Shown here one piece after another: positions 22,689-33,385 of a stretch of 64,000 nucleotides of DNA (position 1 is the first letter of the stretch; the number at the start of each line of letters is the position of its first letter). Where the stretch lies: the NCBI GenBank assembly GCA_030159075.1, contig BROG01000299.1:631501-695500 (forward strand), written 5' to 3'. Position numbers and translations under genes: made by a program. Origin of the DNA: Atrina japonica (taxonomy: Eukaryota; Mollusca; Bivalvia; Pterioida; Pinnidae). The notes under the pieces were generated by a model that was not told where the DNA came from, did no database searches, and saw only the letters and a list, made by a program, of their open reading frames with translations.

Positions 22689-25382
22689 GCTGGTGCTTAT
22701 ATACGAATGTCAATTCCGAACAACATAGAATACCAGTATTCTAGAAGCTTCTCCCACTTTGTACCCGAAAAAGTGCCAGAGAAATGCAGGTGCCGTACCC
22801 ATCAAAATCTGTCAAAGTTTTACCTTTTGTAACCTTTTGACTACATCTTAAATGGTGCAGTTTTAGTACGTTATATTATTTAACATTACAATCGAAAATG
22901 CCTGACAGTATATCCAAAAGTCAATATGTATATTCATTTAAACCCTTATTATTTAGTTTAATTCAAATGTATTGGTAACTTTGTTGTCCGAAACATAAAT
23001 TTCTTTGTGTAATTTAATCCCCTGCCCGCATTTCGCGCATACAATGTATGTAGTGCACGTTATATTTTATATCAGGGCACACCAATGTTATTATCTGTTT
23101 ATATTTATTTACAAGTTAATATTTAATTAAAAGTATTTTCCTCCCGAACCTCATAGTGTTACACCTTACACTATGTATTACTACGTCGCAAACGGTATTA
23201 CTTTTAAAACGGAAACAAATATCTACAGTCTACAGTAAGTGAATAAGAAATCATGAAGGTCATTGAAATTATTAAATGTTTTAGACATTATTATTAAGTT
23301 TATTAAAATTTAACTTATTTTAGCGAAAAAAAAAACTATATGCATTTCGCGGAAAGATAATCCACAAATGAATTTGACCTGTAAAAAGATATATATTTAT
23401 CATTCGTTTCGATATTATCTAAAATGATTTTGATACATGGGAATCTCACCTCTGGACCAAGATTCGCGGTCTAGGACTCGGCACAGCCTTGTCCCACGAA
23501 TATTGTCCCCTTCGTAGAAATTCACTATCCCCCACTCTTAGTAATGATTGCGTCTATTATGGAACACTAGTTCATACCCAATTGACAGTTGGAATATATT
23601 ACTGATGCCAACGCCCATTTCTAATTCTAATGATAAATTTCAAGTCAAATCTTGGATGCATTCGAGTCGTAACATTTTGCTCGCAAAGCGAATGCTCTAC
23701 CAACGAAGCGATACAGGTTTAGGAATATTCATTTTTTGTTTTGTTTCAATGCTATTTTATATTCCACCAAAATGTTTACTTAAATTGAGTGGATCACAAC
23801 AAGAATGCCAACAGCAGCAAAACAACACCAAGGGCATCAAAATAACAACAATATACAATCATGGCCCTTTGTTATATTATTCCGAAATAAACAATACAAA
23901 AAAATATTAACGAGATTATTTAATATATTTGAGTACAGCATTTTATCAACTTAATAAGGCATAGGTTAAACCTATGTGGAGGGCGAAAGCATACATCAGC
24001 AGTTTGACATGTTCAATATTTTTATTACGTAAATTCCCCGGTCATTCACTCATTGTTTTAGATAAAATATTAAATGGCTGACTGTTTCCTTTGGTGTTAA
24101 AACTTAATAGAATCCACGTGTTATTTATTAGTCATGAATTAAATACAACAAATGGTTTAATGCTATATATTTTACTCTATCTCAGCGTTGCCAGAAAATG
24201 GATGCGCTCCGACCTCGGGTTCAATGTACAGTGCGTTCGATTTACATGCACGTGGGATTTGCCGGCAAGGGGTATTATATCCCATTGCCAATGGCAGTGA
24301 AGGTATTATGCCACGGTCACGTGATTACCTTAGGGTTATTTCCCTCGGAGGTGGATTTTCGGTGACATATCCTTATTATCTTTTGTCATGTGACTGCTTT
24401 TTATCCAATCGTGAATAATATAACAAACACGAGGTATAATAATATCAGTTAAACAAATATACATCAACAACAAAAACAACAACACCAACAGCAATAAAAC
24501 AACACCCGACAATAACAACATGAGCATACAGCATCAAGGGCAACGAAATAACAACATCAGTAAATAAATATACATCATCAACAACAAAAGAATGGCAAAC
24601 AAACAACACCAAAAGCATCAAAACAACTTGGGCAACGAAACAAAAACAACATCAATAGCATCAAAACAACAAGGGCAACGAAACAAAAACAACACTAACA
24701 GCAGCAAAGCAACATCAAGGGCAGCGAAACAATAACATCAGTAAAACAAATTTACATCATCACGAAGAACAACAGAACAACAGCAACAAAACGTTAACAA
24801 CGTTAATAGCAACAAAGCATCAGCATACACAAACATTTATATGGTGACATATACATCTGTGTTGTATATTCAAATTTGCAAACTTCTGCTTGAGAGGCGG
24901 ATCTGTATATCGTCAGTCAATTCTCTAAACATTGGTACAGATTTTAAATAAAGAAGTAAGCACTTGGCATAACAAGTGGGAATATTGTTTGTGAGCGCCA
25001 CCCCCAAAAACAACAATAAACAAAAATCCCAAATCAAAAGCCTTTGCATTTTAGATTAAAACAATGTTCATATAATTATTGAGCTATTGACCTGTCTAAA
25101 CATCAAATTTTAACCCTTTCATCCCTGAATATCTGAGTGGTATGCTCTTTTCTATTGTGAAAGACCAGCCTATTATGGTTTGTAGAGTTGAAAGGGTTAA
25201 TGTTAAATATTTTGATCATCTGCACAAATCCCACATTTCCGATGTACATGTTTAGGTATTGAGAGAACGTGATACAAAGTGAATGTACTTTTATTTATTA
25301 CAGGTGTTCAATTGGACGAAAGCGAGGCAGCTGGAACAAACGCTATGACGAAACAGATGACGACCTGTATCCATACATGTGA
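20376..25382 (+). CDS. Secreted eight-cysteine cationic peptide precursor (antimicrobial-peptide-like)
   Basis: Two coding exons (20376-20572, 25304-25382) join in phase 2 to give 91 residues. Residues 1-25 are a signal peptide with a hydrophobic core and a VQA end. The mature core has Cys at 30, 33, 40, 49, 50, 56, 60 and 67, spacing C-x2-C-x6-C-x8-CC-x5-C-x3-C-x6-C. Up to the Lys-Arg at 78-79 it carries about 14 basic and 2 acidic residues; the last 12 residues carry five acidic and no basic ones. Signal, basic Cys core and acidic tail is the layout of bivalve myticin/mytilin precursors, but their cysteine spacing differs. The same cysteine order without spacing occurs in one conotoxin framework, so a toxin-like role cannot be excluded. 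I infer a secreted host-defence peptide; the exact family is unrecognised. The start is chosen because ATG 20376 directly follows an acceptor-like tract and opens the signal peptide; an in-frame ATG at 20165 would bury the signal. Confidence 0.75.
20573..21124. other. Intron with a dispersed repeat (20690-20990)
   Basis: Bases 20690-20800 (GACCTCTTAGTCCTG, TTCGACCAATGAAAATGCAA, AAGATCTTGAAATG) match 27355-27430 in the same orientation and 28165-28250 in reverse. The segment 20935-20970 (GCATATCAGAGAGCGAGG) has relatives near 27690 and 28270. A non-autonomous element is likely; ends unresolved. Confidence 0.35.
21125..21375 (-). mobile_element. Penelope-element 3' end, minus strand
   Basis: Reverse complement of the end of the reverse transcriptase and its tail. 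GTGTCATGGAGGAATAAGCA, CGAGTCCACAATCAAATTCA, CATTTAGTGAAACAG, TCGCAAACAAG and GTCGACCGTAAAATTT match 32280-32480 in order. Decayed. Lies inside the intron of the peptide gene. Confidence 0.6.
21661..21840 (+). mobile_element. tRNA-derived SINE
   Basis: GGTCTCCGTAACCGAGTTGG (A box) and GGGTTTAAGCCCCAGTGGAA (B box) head a body with GAAAGTTTGTCAATTTTCTT, as in the family complete at 12848. 3' part diverged. Confidence 0.55.
22170..22330 (-). mobile_element. Penelope-element tail, minus strand
   Basis: GATCAGGTACCATGGAATTC, CGATCGGTCATACTCGGTGT and TGAACTTGTAATTCAACATT follow the reverse complement of 32350-32500 in order, with many substitutions. Confidence 0.45.
22614..22685. repeat. (TC)n microsatellite
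   Basis: 36 uninterrupted TC units. Bases 22686-23640 are unique-looking sequence with no supported feature. Confidence 0.95.
23640..23722 (-). mobile_element. tRNA-like SINE head, minus strand
   Basis: On the minus strand CGCTTCGTTGGTAGAGCATT resembles an A box and GTTACGACTCGAATGC a B box, correctly ordered. It is not a functional tRNA: no acceptor stem can be drawn. The body downstream (23430-23640) is unrecognised. Bases 23723-24439 contain no supported feature. Confidence 0.4.
24440..24830. repeat. CAA-rich imperfect repeat
   Basis: Many variants of AACAACAAAACAAC and CATCAAGGGCAACGAAACAA recur at irregular spacing. Low-complexity intron DNA. Confidence 0.75.
25110..25200. mobile_element. 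91-bp MITE with TTAACCCTTTCA inverted ends
   Basis: TTAACCCTTTCA at 25110 and TGAAAGGGTTAA ending at 25200 are perfect inverted repeats. Diverged relatives may lie near 4020, 13226, 14936, 22030 and 37860, all sharing an AGACCAGTC/ATTATGG-like core. Confidence 0.55.
25304..25382 (+). CDS. Peptide gene, second coding exon
   Basis: Preceded by TTATTTATTACAG. The first complete codon supplies the eighth cysteine, followed by a basic stretch ending Lys-Arg and the acidic tail, then TGA at 25380-25382. An ATTAAA at 25483-25488, 100 bp downstream, is a plausible polyadenylation signal. Confidence 0.75.
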
Positions 25383-25482
25383 TGGGTAATCAATAAGCGT
25401 AAAGGTGTTGACATGAGGAATTGAGAACACTTCTAGGTGAATAATTCACCTTGTACATAATTAGGCATACGAAATGCGACAA

Positions 25483-25488
25483 ATTAAA
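25483..25488 (+). terminator. Candidate polyadenylation signal (ATTAAA)
   Basis: A common variant hexamer, 101 bp after the stop codon of the peptide gene. Position fits a short 3' UTR. No downstream GT-rich element is obvious. Confidence 0.35.
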
Positions 25489-25610
25489 GTCAATAGAAAA
25501 TTAATATAATTATATCATTCAATATATATGTACACATTCATTTTATGCATATACATTATAATCTCGTAAAGATATGCAGAAACATAGAAAAGACAGATAT
25601 TTAATTAGTA

Positions 25611-25726
<116 letters not shown>

Positions 25727-26561
25727 TACAGCTACTAAGTTTAGCATATTTTACTGTAGTGGTATTGTTATTGAGAAGGTTTCTATACCATGGCCTGGTA
25801 CCATAAAACTTAAGAATTACTTAAGTTTAAAAATTTTACTCAACTTTGGCGAATCCTGATATCAATTTGGCTGAACAGGCCAAGTTGAGCATATTCCCAG
25901 ACTTGGGAAAATTCTGAAGTTTTATTGTGCCGAGCCCAGAAAAGTGTTTCTCGCACCTGGAATAGACTGGTCCCATTTTTACCAGTATTGGAAAACTTTG
26001 TCCAGAACCATTTATCATGAGCAAAATGTATCCCTACGCGCATCGTGTGGATTGTTTGTAACCATGACTGTTCAAGGACGTTTTCGTGATGGTAATTTTC
26101 TTTGATACAATTCGTTATAAGTTACACAAATCTTACCAACTTTGTTTGAGAGAAAATAAATAAGTTATATGTTTGTATATTACGGGTTTAAATTTCCTTG
26201 CGGTGGCTTGAAAGATGGTCAGTGATGCAAAATAGATCAAACTTATTTTTACGTTACCAAATGGGATTTCAAGCTTTCCAGGTGACAGAAAAAGAATCAA
26301 GCACCATATCTGAGTTCCATGTAGAAAATATCAGTCTCGGGTGGAGTAGTCAACATTCCAACCTCGACTAACGACTAACATTGGATTTGTTAATCCGTTT
26401 CATCCTCCACTGATATCTCGAACTCAAAGTGAAACTAAATATTAATTTCGAGTCTCGAGTGATAATGTTTGTATATGCTAGTATTGCTGGTACTGATATA
26501 TAATCAATAAAGAATTAATAAGCTTCGTTTTTTTTTATCTAAACCATGATATAACTCAAAA

Positions 26562-26563
<2 letters not shown>

Positions 26564-26645
<82 letters not shown>
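26564..26645. repeat. (TA)n microsatellite
   Basis: About 40 TA units. Bases 26646-27000 show no supported feature. Confidence 0.95.
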
Positions 26646-26647
<2 letters not shown>

Positions 26648-27001
26648 GTTGGCATTTTGATTCAGCATTTGTACATGGTGTCGGCGATTCCAACCACTAG
26701 GTAACTCTTCTTTAACGCAGCGCAAATGTTAGAATAACATTTTAATGACATGAGACAACAAAGCACAACCTTATGCTAGCCCCACTTTGACCAAATGACT
26801 ATGCTGAGAATATAAAAGCAGTTTGGATTTAAGAGTTTCAACACCGATTGATTATCATCAAGAAATGAAACAATATGGTTTATAATTTGAGAAAGGCAAT
26901 GCCCCTTCCCCATCCATCCCCATTTTTAGGCAAAATGAATAAACGCTCGCCTTCTGATATGTTGCGCAGATGATCTAAAGAAATCCGCTATGGGGTCCCA
27001 T

Positions 27002-27349
27002 GTAAATTTTATAAACATAATACCAGTTATAATGCTCAAGACGATCGTTTCTTTCAACTAAACGCTATCAGATGAGCTCCAATTTTAAAAGATGCATATT
27101 TCCTAAGACCATGTGGTATCATACAAGGCTAAATAATAAATCTAAATGTATAGCAAATTCCGTCCGAGTTACCACCGTAAATAGATGCCTATCTTAGCTT
27201 TTGAGGAATTTATATAGTGTTATCAGTATGAAATAGTACCGGAATAACAGTCACTAGGTTTATGTATTCCCTCGGGGACGCAAACGGTCCAACAGCGGTG
27301 GCAACGACCTAGTGGTTATAAATATTATAAACATAATACCAAAATTATA
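27002..27349. repeat. Solo copy of the ~361-bp repeat unit
   Basis: Starts TTTTATAAACATAATACCAG and ends with the boundary motif TATAAATATTATAAACATAA at about 27317. The interior carries AAGACGATCGTTTC, CAAGGCTAAATAATAAATC and CCCTCGGGGACGCAAACGGTC, collinear with 11732-12123. Confidence 0.7.
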
Positions 27350-28320
27350 AAATGATCTCTCGTAGGTTTTAATTTCGATCAATGAAATTGCGATTTGCGC
27401 AGTCTTGAAAATGAATCGAATGGTAAAGAAATGTAATTCATTTCAATGACAAAGAAACCGTCAGACTGTAGAAATCATTGGGAGTATCTTTGATGATTCG
27501 ATCCTATCTGGGATTATGAGAGGAGTTGTTTACTTCCTGATATTGTGTTCAGTGTTGTTTAAAATGTTTACATCCCATTCTCACTCCATGGACTTTCAAT
27601 ATATTGTAAGTTGCACAGTCATTTCTATACGACACCTACATGATTGACATGTGATCTTATGTGGATTTCGTGTAATCATCTACACAACATATCAGGAAAC
27701 GGGTTCGCGGTGAGAGATCCGTTCTTAATTAGACTGAAGTTGATTATTTTTGTATGTTGCTCCAACCTTATTATTCACCCATTATTTAACCTAGGCGTGA
27801 TTTGTCGTGAAATTGTCGTAAACTATTGCGGCAATTTTAATTAAAATTGCCACCATGCGCCGTGGAATTACACGTTGGTTAAAGGAAGTGCCCTGTTTAA
27901 GTATGAGCGCAGTGCCTATAATGTCTTAATCTAATTAAAAACCTTTCTCTAACCGCTGCCGACTTCTGATATGTCGCTATAGGTTCTAATGCAATCTGCT
28001 ATGGTGTCACGTGCAGATGACCTCGTAGGTGTGCCATTTCGGCAAATAGAAGTAAAGAATTATTTTCATAACCTTGAATGACCAACTACATTGAGAATGA
28101 ATTATGTGTACTGACAACTTTCTTCACTTCAGAACAATTTACATCACATTGCAATTCGATAAAAATTCAAAATCTTGTAAGTAACATTTTCATTGGTCGA
28201 ATATAACAAACATACGAGAGGTCATCCGTACGTGACCCCATTGTGGATGGCGTTAGAACCTCTCTGCGCGACATATATCAGAAAACGGGGGGCAGTGACA
28301 GATTGGTATCAGTTATTAGA
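27350..28320. repeat. Cluster of diverged dispersed repeats
   Basis: 27355-27430 and, in reverse, 28165-28250 match the repeat at 20690-20800. A GACTTCTGATATGTCGC block at 27960 is paralleled at 26950, and ACATATCAGGAAACGGG at 27687 is paralleled at 28275. I cannot define element boundaries or any coding capacity. Bases 28321-29529 have only the small hairpin listed below. Confidence 0.35.
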
Positions 28321-28987
28321 TAGATAGCGCCCGTATATTAAAAAAAACTGTGCATCTAATATGACTTGGCAGGATGCCAATTCGCCAATAGAGCTTGATT
28401 TATAATTTTCATTCCAAAATAAATTAGCATGCGATTTGGTTACAGTGAGTTGTTGTCACACGGACCATAGCCGAATCACCACGATAACAGTATTTCCGGT
28501 GTTCCGCACAGCCTAAGATAGTTCCAATAATAAGTTTTTGTTCAAATTGAATTAACAACAATTTATAGAGTTGAAATTTGATTTACAGCACCGTTTTAAG
28601 CCATGAATAAATGTTTTGTATCCATGAAGTATTGTAATATTAAAAACCTCGAAAGGAAAAAAAACCCACATGTATCATATCAGGTCATGCAAACAGTGGG
28701 TGCAATATATTTCCAAGAGTGCTCAATTTATATTCTAATGGATTCTTAGTTTAGGCCTCGATCATGATTTTCCCTGGCTGTAAAAATGTGTAAACAATTA
28801 AGCCAATAAGATAAATACCAAGAAAATACCGCGTAATTCATCTCGATGATGTCTGGTAAAATGTCCAAAAAGCAGTTTTGATCACAACTGTTCTGTTCTG
28901 TTCTTAAATATAAATTTCATAGATAAAACAAACATTGTGAGAGTATTGATAAATCGATATGTCTCCTACCTGTGATCCTATCATAAT

Positions 28988-29014
28988 TCTCGCACCTGTA
29001 AAGCAGGTGCGAGA
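28988..29014. repeat. Perfect 11-bp hairpin containing two E-boxes
   Basis: TCTCGCACCTG and CAGGTGCGAGA flank a five-base loop TAAAG. Each arm contains an E-box core (CACCTG/CAGGTG). Function unknown. Confidence 0.5.
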
Positions 29015-29529
29015 CAGACAGATCTCGTTTTTTTATCAGTACTACAAAATTCTATCCGGAACTGTTGAATCCGAATAGTCAGCATCAATGACTCAACGAT
29101 AGCATTATATTGTATGTCAATACCTAGTTTCGTAATTTAAAATGTTAACCTAATATGTTTCAGCGGTTTTATAAAATATCTATCGTACCCCAGTTGTGAA
29201 CCAGGGATTTACCTACTGCTTAAATTCGGGTTTTGGTTCAGAAAAAAATGGGAAAATAGAAAATATACAAAGTATCAACTAAAACAGAAACTCTTAATTT
29301 GAGACATTTGTTTGGAAATAGTTCAAATTTTTTTAAATCGAAATTTGGGAGTTTTACATATGTGAAAAAATAAGCCACTTTAGCATTCAGAATGGGTTCT
29401 GTAACCAGACCCAACAGATTGACAGCAAACGGGATTTCCCTGCATGAAAATGATATTTGCAAATCTGGACCCCCAAACAGGATCAAGTAAAAAAAAAACT
29501 AAAAGGTTCGGTTTAACGGCTAATGAGTT

Positions 29530-29670
<141 letters not shown>

Positions 29671-30299
29671 CACGGACACGAATTTCAAGAACCATAACTC
29701 CTGAACACTGAACGTGAAGATCGTAAATATTAAACTTGGCCTCCATTTAGTGATCAGTTACAACATGCTAGAATTTGAAAAGCTTTGGTTGTACGGTTCA
29801 TACGTTACAGCACGGACACTGTTTTGCAACCACCCGCCGTACATCACCAAAGTAATAACCGATTTTTCCTATGAACATCCGATTAAAAATGGTCCAGAAA
29901 AATCTTTGTGACAACAGACTTGACTATCTGCTTTCATAGGGATTTGACAACTGAAGTACAAGTGTTGTTATGAGTGGTCAACCGGAGATGTCCAGTCATC
30001 TATGGTAACCTGTTTCCACTTTTCAACAGGTACATATTCGCCGATTATTCTCAGTTGTTGTACAGGGTGTTTCAAAAATCATGTCCCGACTTTACCGTTC
30101 AATAAAACATGTTACAAACTACATATCAAACTAAGGCATATATATCATATTAAATAGCGTTACATAACAATTTTGTTAGTATATAACTTTTAATGCATAC
30201 ATACTAAATATTTTTCAAGTGAGCAATATTCTAAACTATACGCATCTTGGAAATGTACCAGTTAATCGTCATTTTTTCGTTGCATATTTCAAATGTCCA

Positions 30300-30445
30300 C
30301 CATTTTCTCTATCACTAACTTAAACCCATCCAGGAAGTTTCGGGTCACATTTTCACGTATATCCAATGGAAATGGAATCCTTACAACTGTATCCTTATCG
30401 CCTGTTCTAAGTCATCAAGATCAATTTGAGAATGTTGTGAATACT
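30300..30445 (-). pseudogene. Mariner-like transposase C-terminus
   Basis: The minus strand reads LDDLEQAIRIQL, then after a frameshift IPFPLDIRENVTRNFLDGFKL and VIEKMVDI before a stop. This follows the usual end of these transposases (a LEQAI helix, then RNFxxRLxxCIE before a GGHxE block). Only the last ~50 codons remain. Confidence 0.6.
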
Positions 30446-30523
30446 CAAAATATAATTTAAGAACATTAAAATAAAGGTTCTTCTTTAAATTCTTGTTATC
30501 CATTTTGGTAGTAAAACCAAATA

Positions 30524-32375
30524 ATGCTAATTTATGATGGCGTCATAAATCAAGTTCTGACCACGCCTTGCATTTCATATAGCAATACACCAAGCATCGC
30601 ATCCAAGCTATTCAATTACAAACAGGTTTTGCAGTGCCTGGACATCAACCATCTTCTACACAACACTGTCTCATGTTCATGTGCTTCATCTCCTTTCAAA
30701 TACAATCCTATCGGGCATGTCATCACCGGCGACGTTTCTATAGTTGAAAATGAAAGCCTCAAAAATCTTATTTTAAGGGACCCTAAATACCGGGAAGCCC
30801 GTTCCTTTAATTGGCGTCAGAATTTCAGTTTAGTTATGAATTCTGTCGAAGATTATGCCAGACGAAGGGCCAAACATGAAGACGTAGAACCAGACACTTT
30901 GTCTGAATGGTTAAAAGCCATACTATGGTTGATAAAATCTCGTATTCGAAAACTTAAAGGGACTATGAAAACACGTTATCTCTCTGTATTTAATGATCCA
31001 GATGTAGTAACTGAACTGGATAGATTACATGACCAATATGTACTGGTACCAGCAGACAAAGCCTCAAATAATATAGTTTTTATTTGTAAGGCACATTACT
31101 ATAATTGTTTATTAGTAGAACTTGGGTTTAATACGAATTCTGGAAATCCTACATACACACCTAGCTCACTTTCAAAGGACGAATCCTTCAAAACCACGTG
31201 TCCGTATTACGCTCATTTGATATACCTACAACGGATACCGATTTCGAGCTACCACATTTAAATCGGATACCTAAACTTCATAAAACCCCATATAAGCAAA
31301 GATACATAGCAGGATCCAGCAAATGTTCTACCAAACCTTTATCTTTACTCCTTACCAAGATATTGACAGCCGTTAAGGAGAAACTTCAACAATGCTGTAC
31401 AGTTGCTTATTCCAGAAGCGGTGTAAATCAGATGTGGATACTTAAAAATTCTAAACAGCTTTAAGAAAATTTGAAGGCACACAATTTTTCTCGAATTCAC
31501 AGTATCAAAACTTATGACTTCTCTACTCTTTACACAACTTTTCCACATAAAAAATTAAAAGAAAGACATTTTAGCATCATAGACAACTGTTTTTTCACTA
31601 AAGGTGGTACCCGAAAATTTAAATATCTAGTGATTGGCTATCAGGATATTTATTTCGTCAAAAACCACTCTGATTCTACACATAAATACACTGAAGTTGA
31701 TATAAAAAAACAAGCTGGAATTTCTAATAGACAATATATTTGTAATGTTCGGAGACAAACTTCGGCATTCCTATGGGAACCAATTGTGCCCCTTTATTGG
31801 CCGACCTGTTCCTTTATTCATATGAAGCAGACTTCATTCAGAAACTGCTGAATCAAAATAAGAAAAAGTTAGCGGTGTCCTTTAATTTGACATTTAGATA
31901 CATCGACGACATTTTGTCAATTAATAATGACAATTTTCATACATATGTCAATGCGATATATCCCAGCGAACTAGAAATTAAAGATACAACAGAAGCAAGC
32001 ACACACGCTTCATACTTAGACATTTTACTTAATATAAACACAGACGGGAAATTAGCAACTAAGCTATACGACAAACGCGACGATTTCGGCTTTCCCATCG
32101 TAAATTTTCCACATTTAAGTAGTAATATTCCTCAGTCACCCGCATATGGAGTTTATATTTCACAAATGATCCGATATGCCAGGGCGTGTACAACATATGA
32201 AAATTTCATATACAGAGGTAAACTACTCACTGACAAATTATTGACACAGGGATATCGAAAACCGCGTTTAATGTCAACGTTCCGCAAATTTTACGGTCGG
32301 TATAATAGTCTTGTTTGCGACTACTCTGTTTCACTAAGTGAAATGTTGAGTTGCCTTTTCGTTGGCGGTTGTTGA
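30524..32375 (+). pseudogene. Penelope-like element reverse transcriptase, decayed
   Basis: Blocks in order: YVLVPADKASNNIVFICKAH (N-terminal RT block), LNRIPKLHKTPYKQRYIAGS, STKPLSLLLTKILTAVKEKL, RSGVNQMWILKNS, TYDFSTLYTTFPH, GIPMGTNCAPLLADLFLYSY, the catalytic TFRYIDDILSI (YIDD intact), YLDILLNI and SPAYGVYISQMIRYARACTT. This is the Penelope-type order; no GIY-YIG endonuclease is visible downstream. Defects: a frameshift near 31190, a stop at 31462-31464, and a short deletion with frameshift near 31770. It was once a ~600-residue protein and cannot be made now. Related fragments lie at 863, 2430, 2956, 4380, 21125 and 22170. Confidence 0.85.
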
Positions 32376-32530
32376 GACGTCGGTACCAATTGTGAAGAAG
32401 ATACACTCCTCACGTATTTCAATGGACTTTACTGTGGACTCACGGCGTGTGTGACCGGTCGACAGGGGATGCTTACGCCTCCATGGCACCTGATCCCACC
32501 TCTTGGTTTCCAGAGGTCCGTGTTTGTCCA
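32376..32530 (+). mobile_element. Penelope-like element 3' tail
   Basis: GTGTGTGACCGGTCGACAGG, GGCACCTGATCCCACCTC and CAGAGGTCCGTGTTTGTCC follow the reverse transcriptase stop. The same tail follows or precedes every other Penelope fragment in the window, which defines it as part of the element. Confidence 0.65.
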
Positions 32531-32587
32531 TTTTTACCGGATTTGTATCTATGCCCTGGAAACTCTATTGATTTATACTTTAGTATC

Positions 32588-32707
32588 TGAGATGTTTTAG
32601 GTTTAAATAATCATAAATTTTCAATTCTCTTTCTAAGGTATTTCCAATGAGATGTTTTAGGTTTAAATAATCATAAATTTTCAATTCTCTTTCTAAGGTA
32701 TTTCCAA
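32588..32707. repeat. Exact 60-bp tandem duplication
   Basis: The 60 bases beginning GAGATGTTTTAGGTTTAAAT occur twice in direct succession without a mismatch, inside the right arm of the mariner-like element. Very recent slippage, or a sequencing/assembly artefact. Confidence 0.9.
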
Positions 32708-33077
32708 ATTTTAAATGAAGTGTCTGTGCAAAGTTATTGACATTTGAAGTGGGGGCATCTTTTTTGAAACACCCTGTATGTTGGTTAACAAATTTCGCTC
32801 CTCGTAATGCTTACAAGGGGACATAGCACACACGCTTCTGACCAGATCCTTGGATTGGACAGGGGAGTATGTGAATGGTATGGAAGTCTCCAAGTCGTAC
32901 ACGTCGGTTTCCTCCTACAGAAAAGACCCCCGCATGCCAACATCGGGGCCAACGAGAGAGAGAAATTAATTTTTAAGTTGACATAATTTGTTTGTCAACT
33001 GCCGTAAAATAAATAAAAATTAATTTTTTAAAAACCTTTGGTATATATGACTTACTTCCTTGGTGAGTAATACTGGA

Positions 33078-33320
33078 CCACCGTGGTCAAATGATATATC
33101 TCATCACTTTAGCCCTTTTAACCTTACAGACCATAACAGACTGGTCTAAACTTAGATTTGGAAGGGTTCAGCGCAGGTATAGCCCTGCTGAAACGTAGGC
33201 TGATTTTCTAAAAAGAAAAGAAAGTTTACCAGTTTATTTGTGAAAGGCGAATGGTCTCTCTGCAGGTATCACCAAATAATTGAAAGTGTTGGGTGTGGTG
33301 TAAAACATCATCAAACAAAC
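33078..33320 (+). mobile_element. SINE with a disrupted head
   Basis: The body GGCTGATTTTCTAAAA, AAAGTTTACCAGTTTATTTG, GGCGAATGGTCTC and AAGTGTTGGGTGTGGTGTAA matches the family complete at 12848. The head (CCACCGTGGTCAAATGATA) is split from the B-box region by a ~60-bp insertion resembling the small MITE family of 25110. Confidence 0.5.
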
Positions 33321-33357
33321 AAAAAGAATTACGAAAGTCAAATAAAAGAACCAAGAA

Positions 33358-33385
33358 TACCATAAACAAATAATTTTATTGAAAA
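33358..33385 (-). terminator. Candidate minus-strand 3' end
   Basis: On the minus strand CAATAAAATTATTTG gives a canonical AATAAA. It could end a long (~6 kb) 3' UTR of the TRANK1-like gene, whose stop is at 39319, or belong to something else. The region 33386-35394 has no coding signal; a weak inverted repeat (CAAACAGAAAGT/ACTTTCTGTTTGAA, 34248-34335) is the only structure I see. Confidence 0.2.

Larger units (their letters stand above)
30061..32778. mobile_element. Mariner-like element with matching ends, invaded by a Penelope-like element
   Basis: TACAGGGTGTTTCAAAAA at 30061-30078 is exactly mirrored by TTTTTGAAACACCCTGTA ending at 32778. The outer TA on each side fits the TA target duplication of Tc1/mariner elements. 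Inside the left end lies a transposase C-terminal remnant (30300-30445, minus strand). Most of the interior is occupied by the plus-strand Penelope-like reverse transcriptase. The simplest reading is a partly deleted mariner-like element into which a Penelope-like element inserted; both are dead. Confidence 0.65.

Noticed and set aside
25836..26043. Two overlapping minus-strand frames of 62 and 67 codons
   Set aside because: Overlap in different frames, no recognisable domain, no splice support; chance frames.
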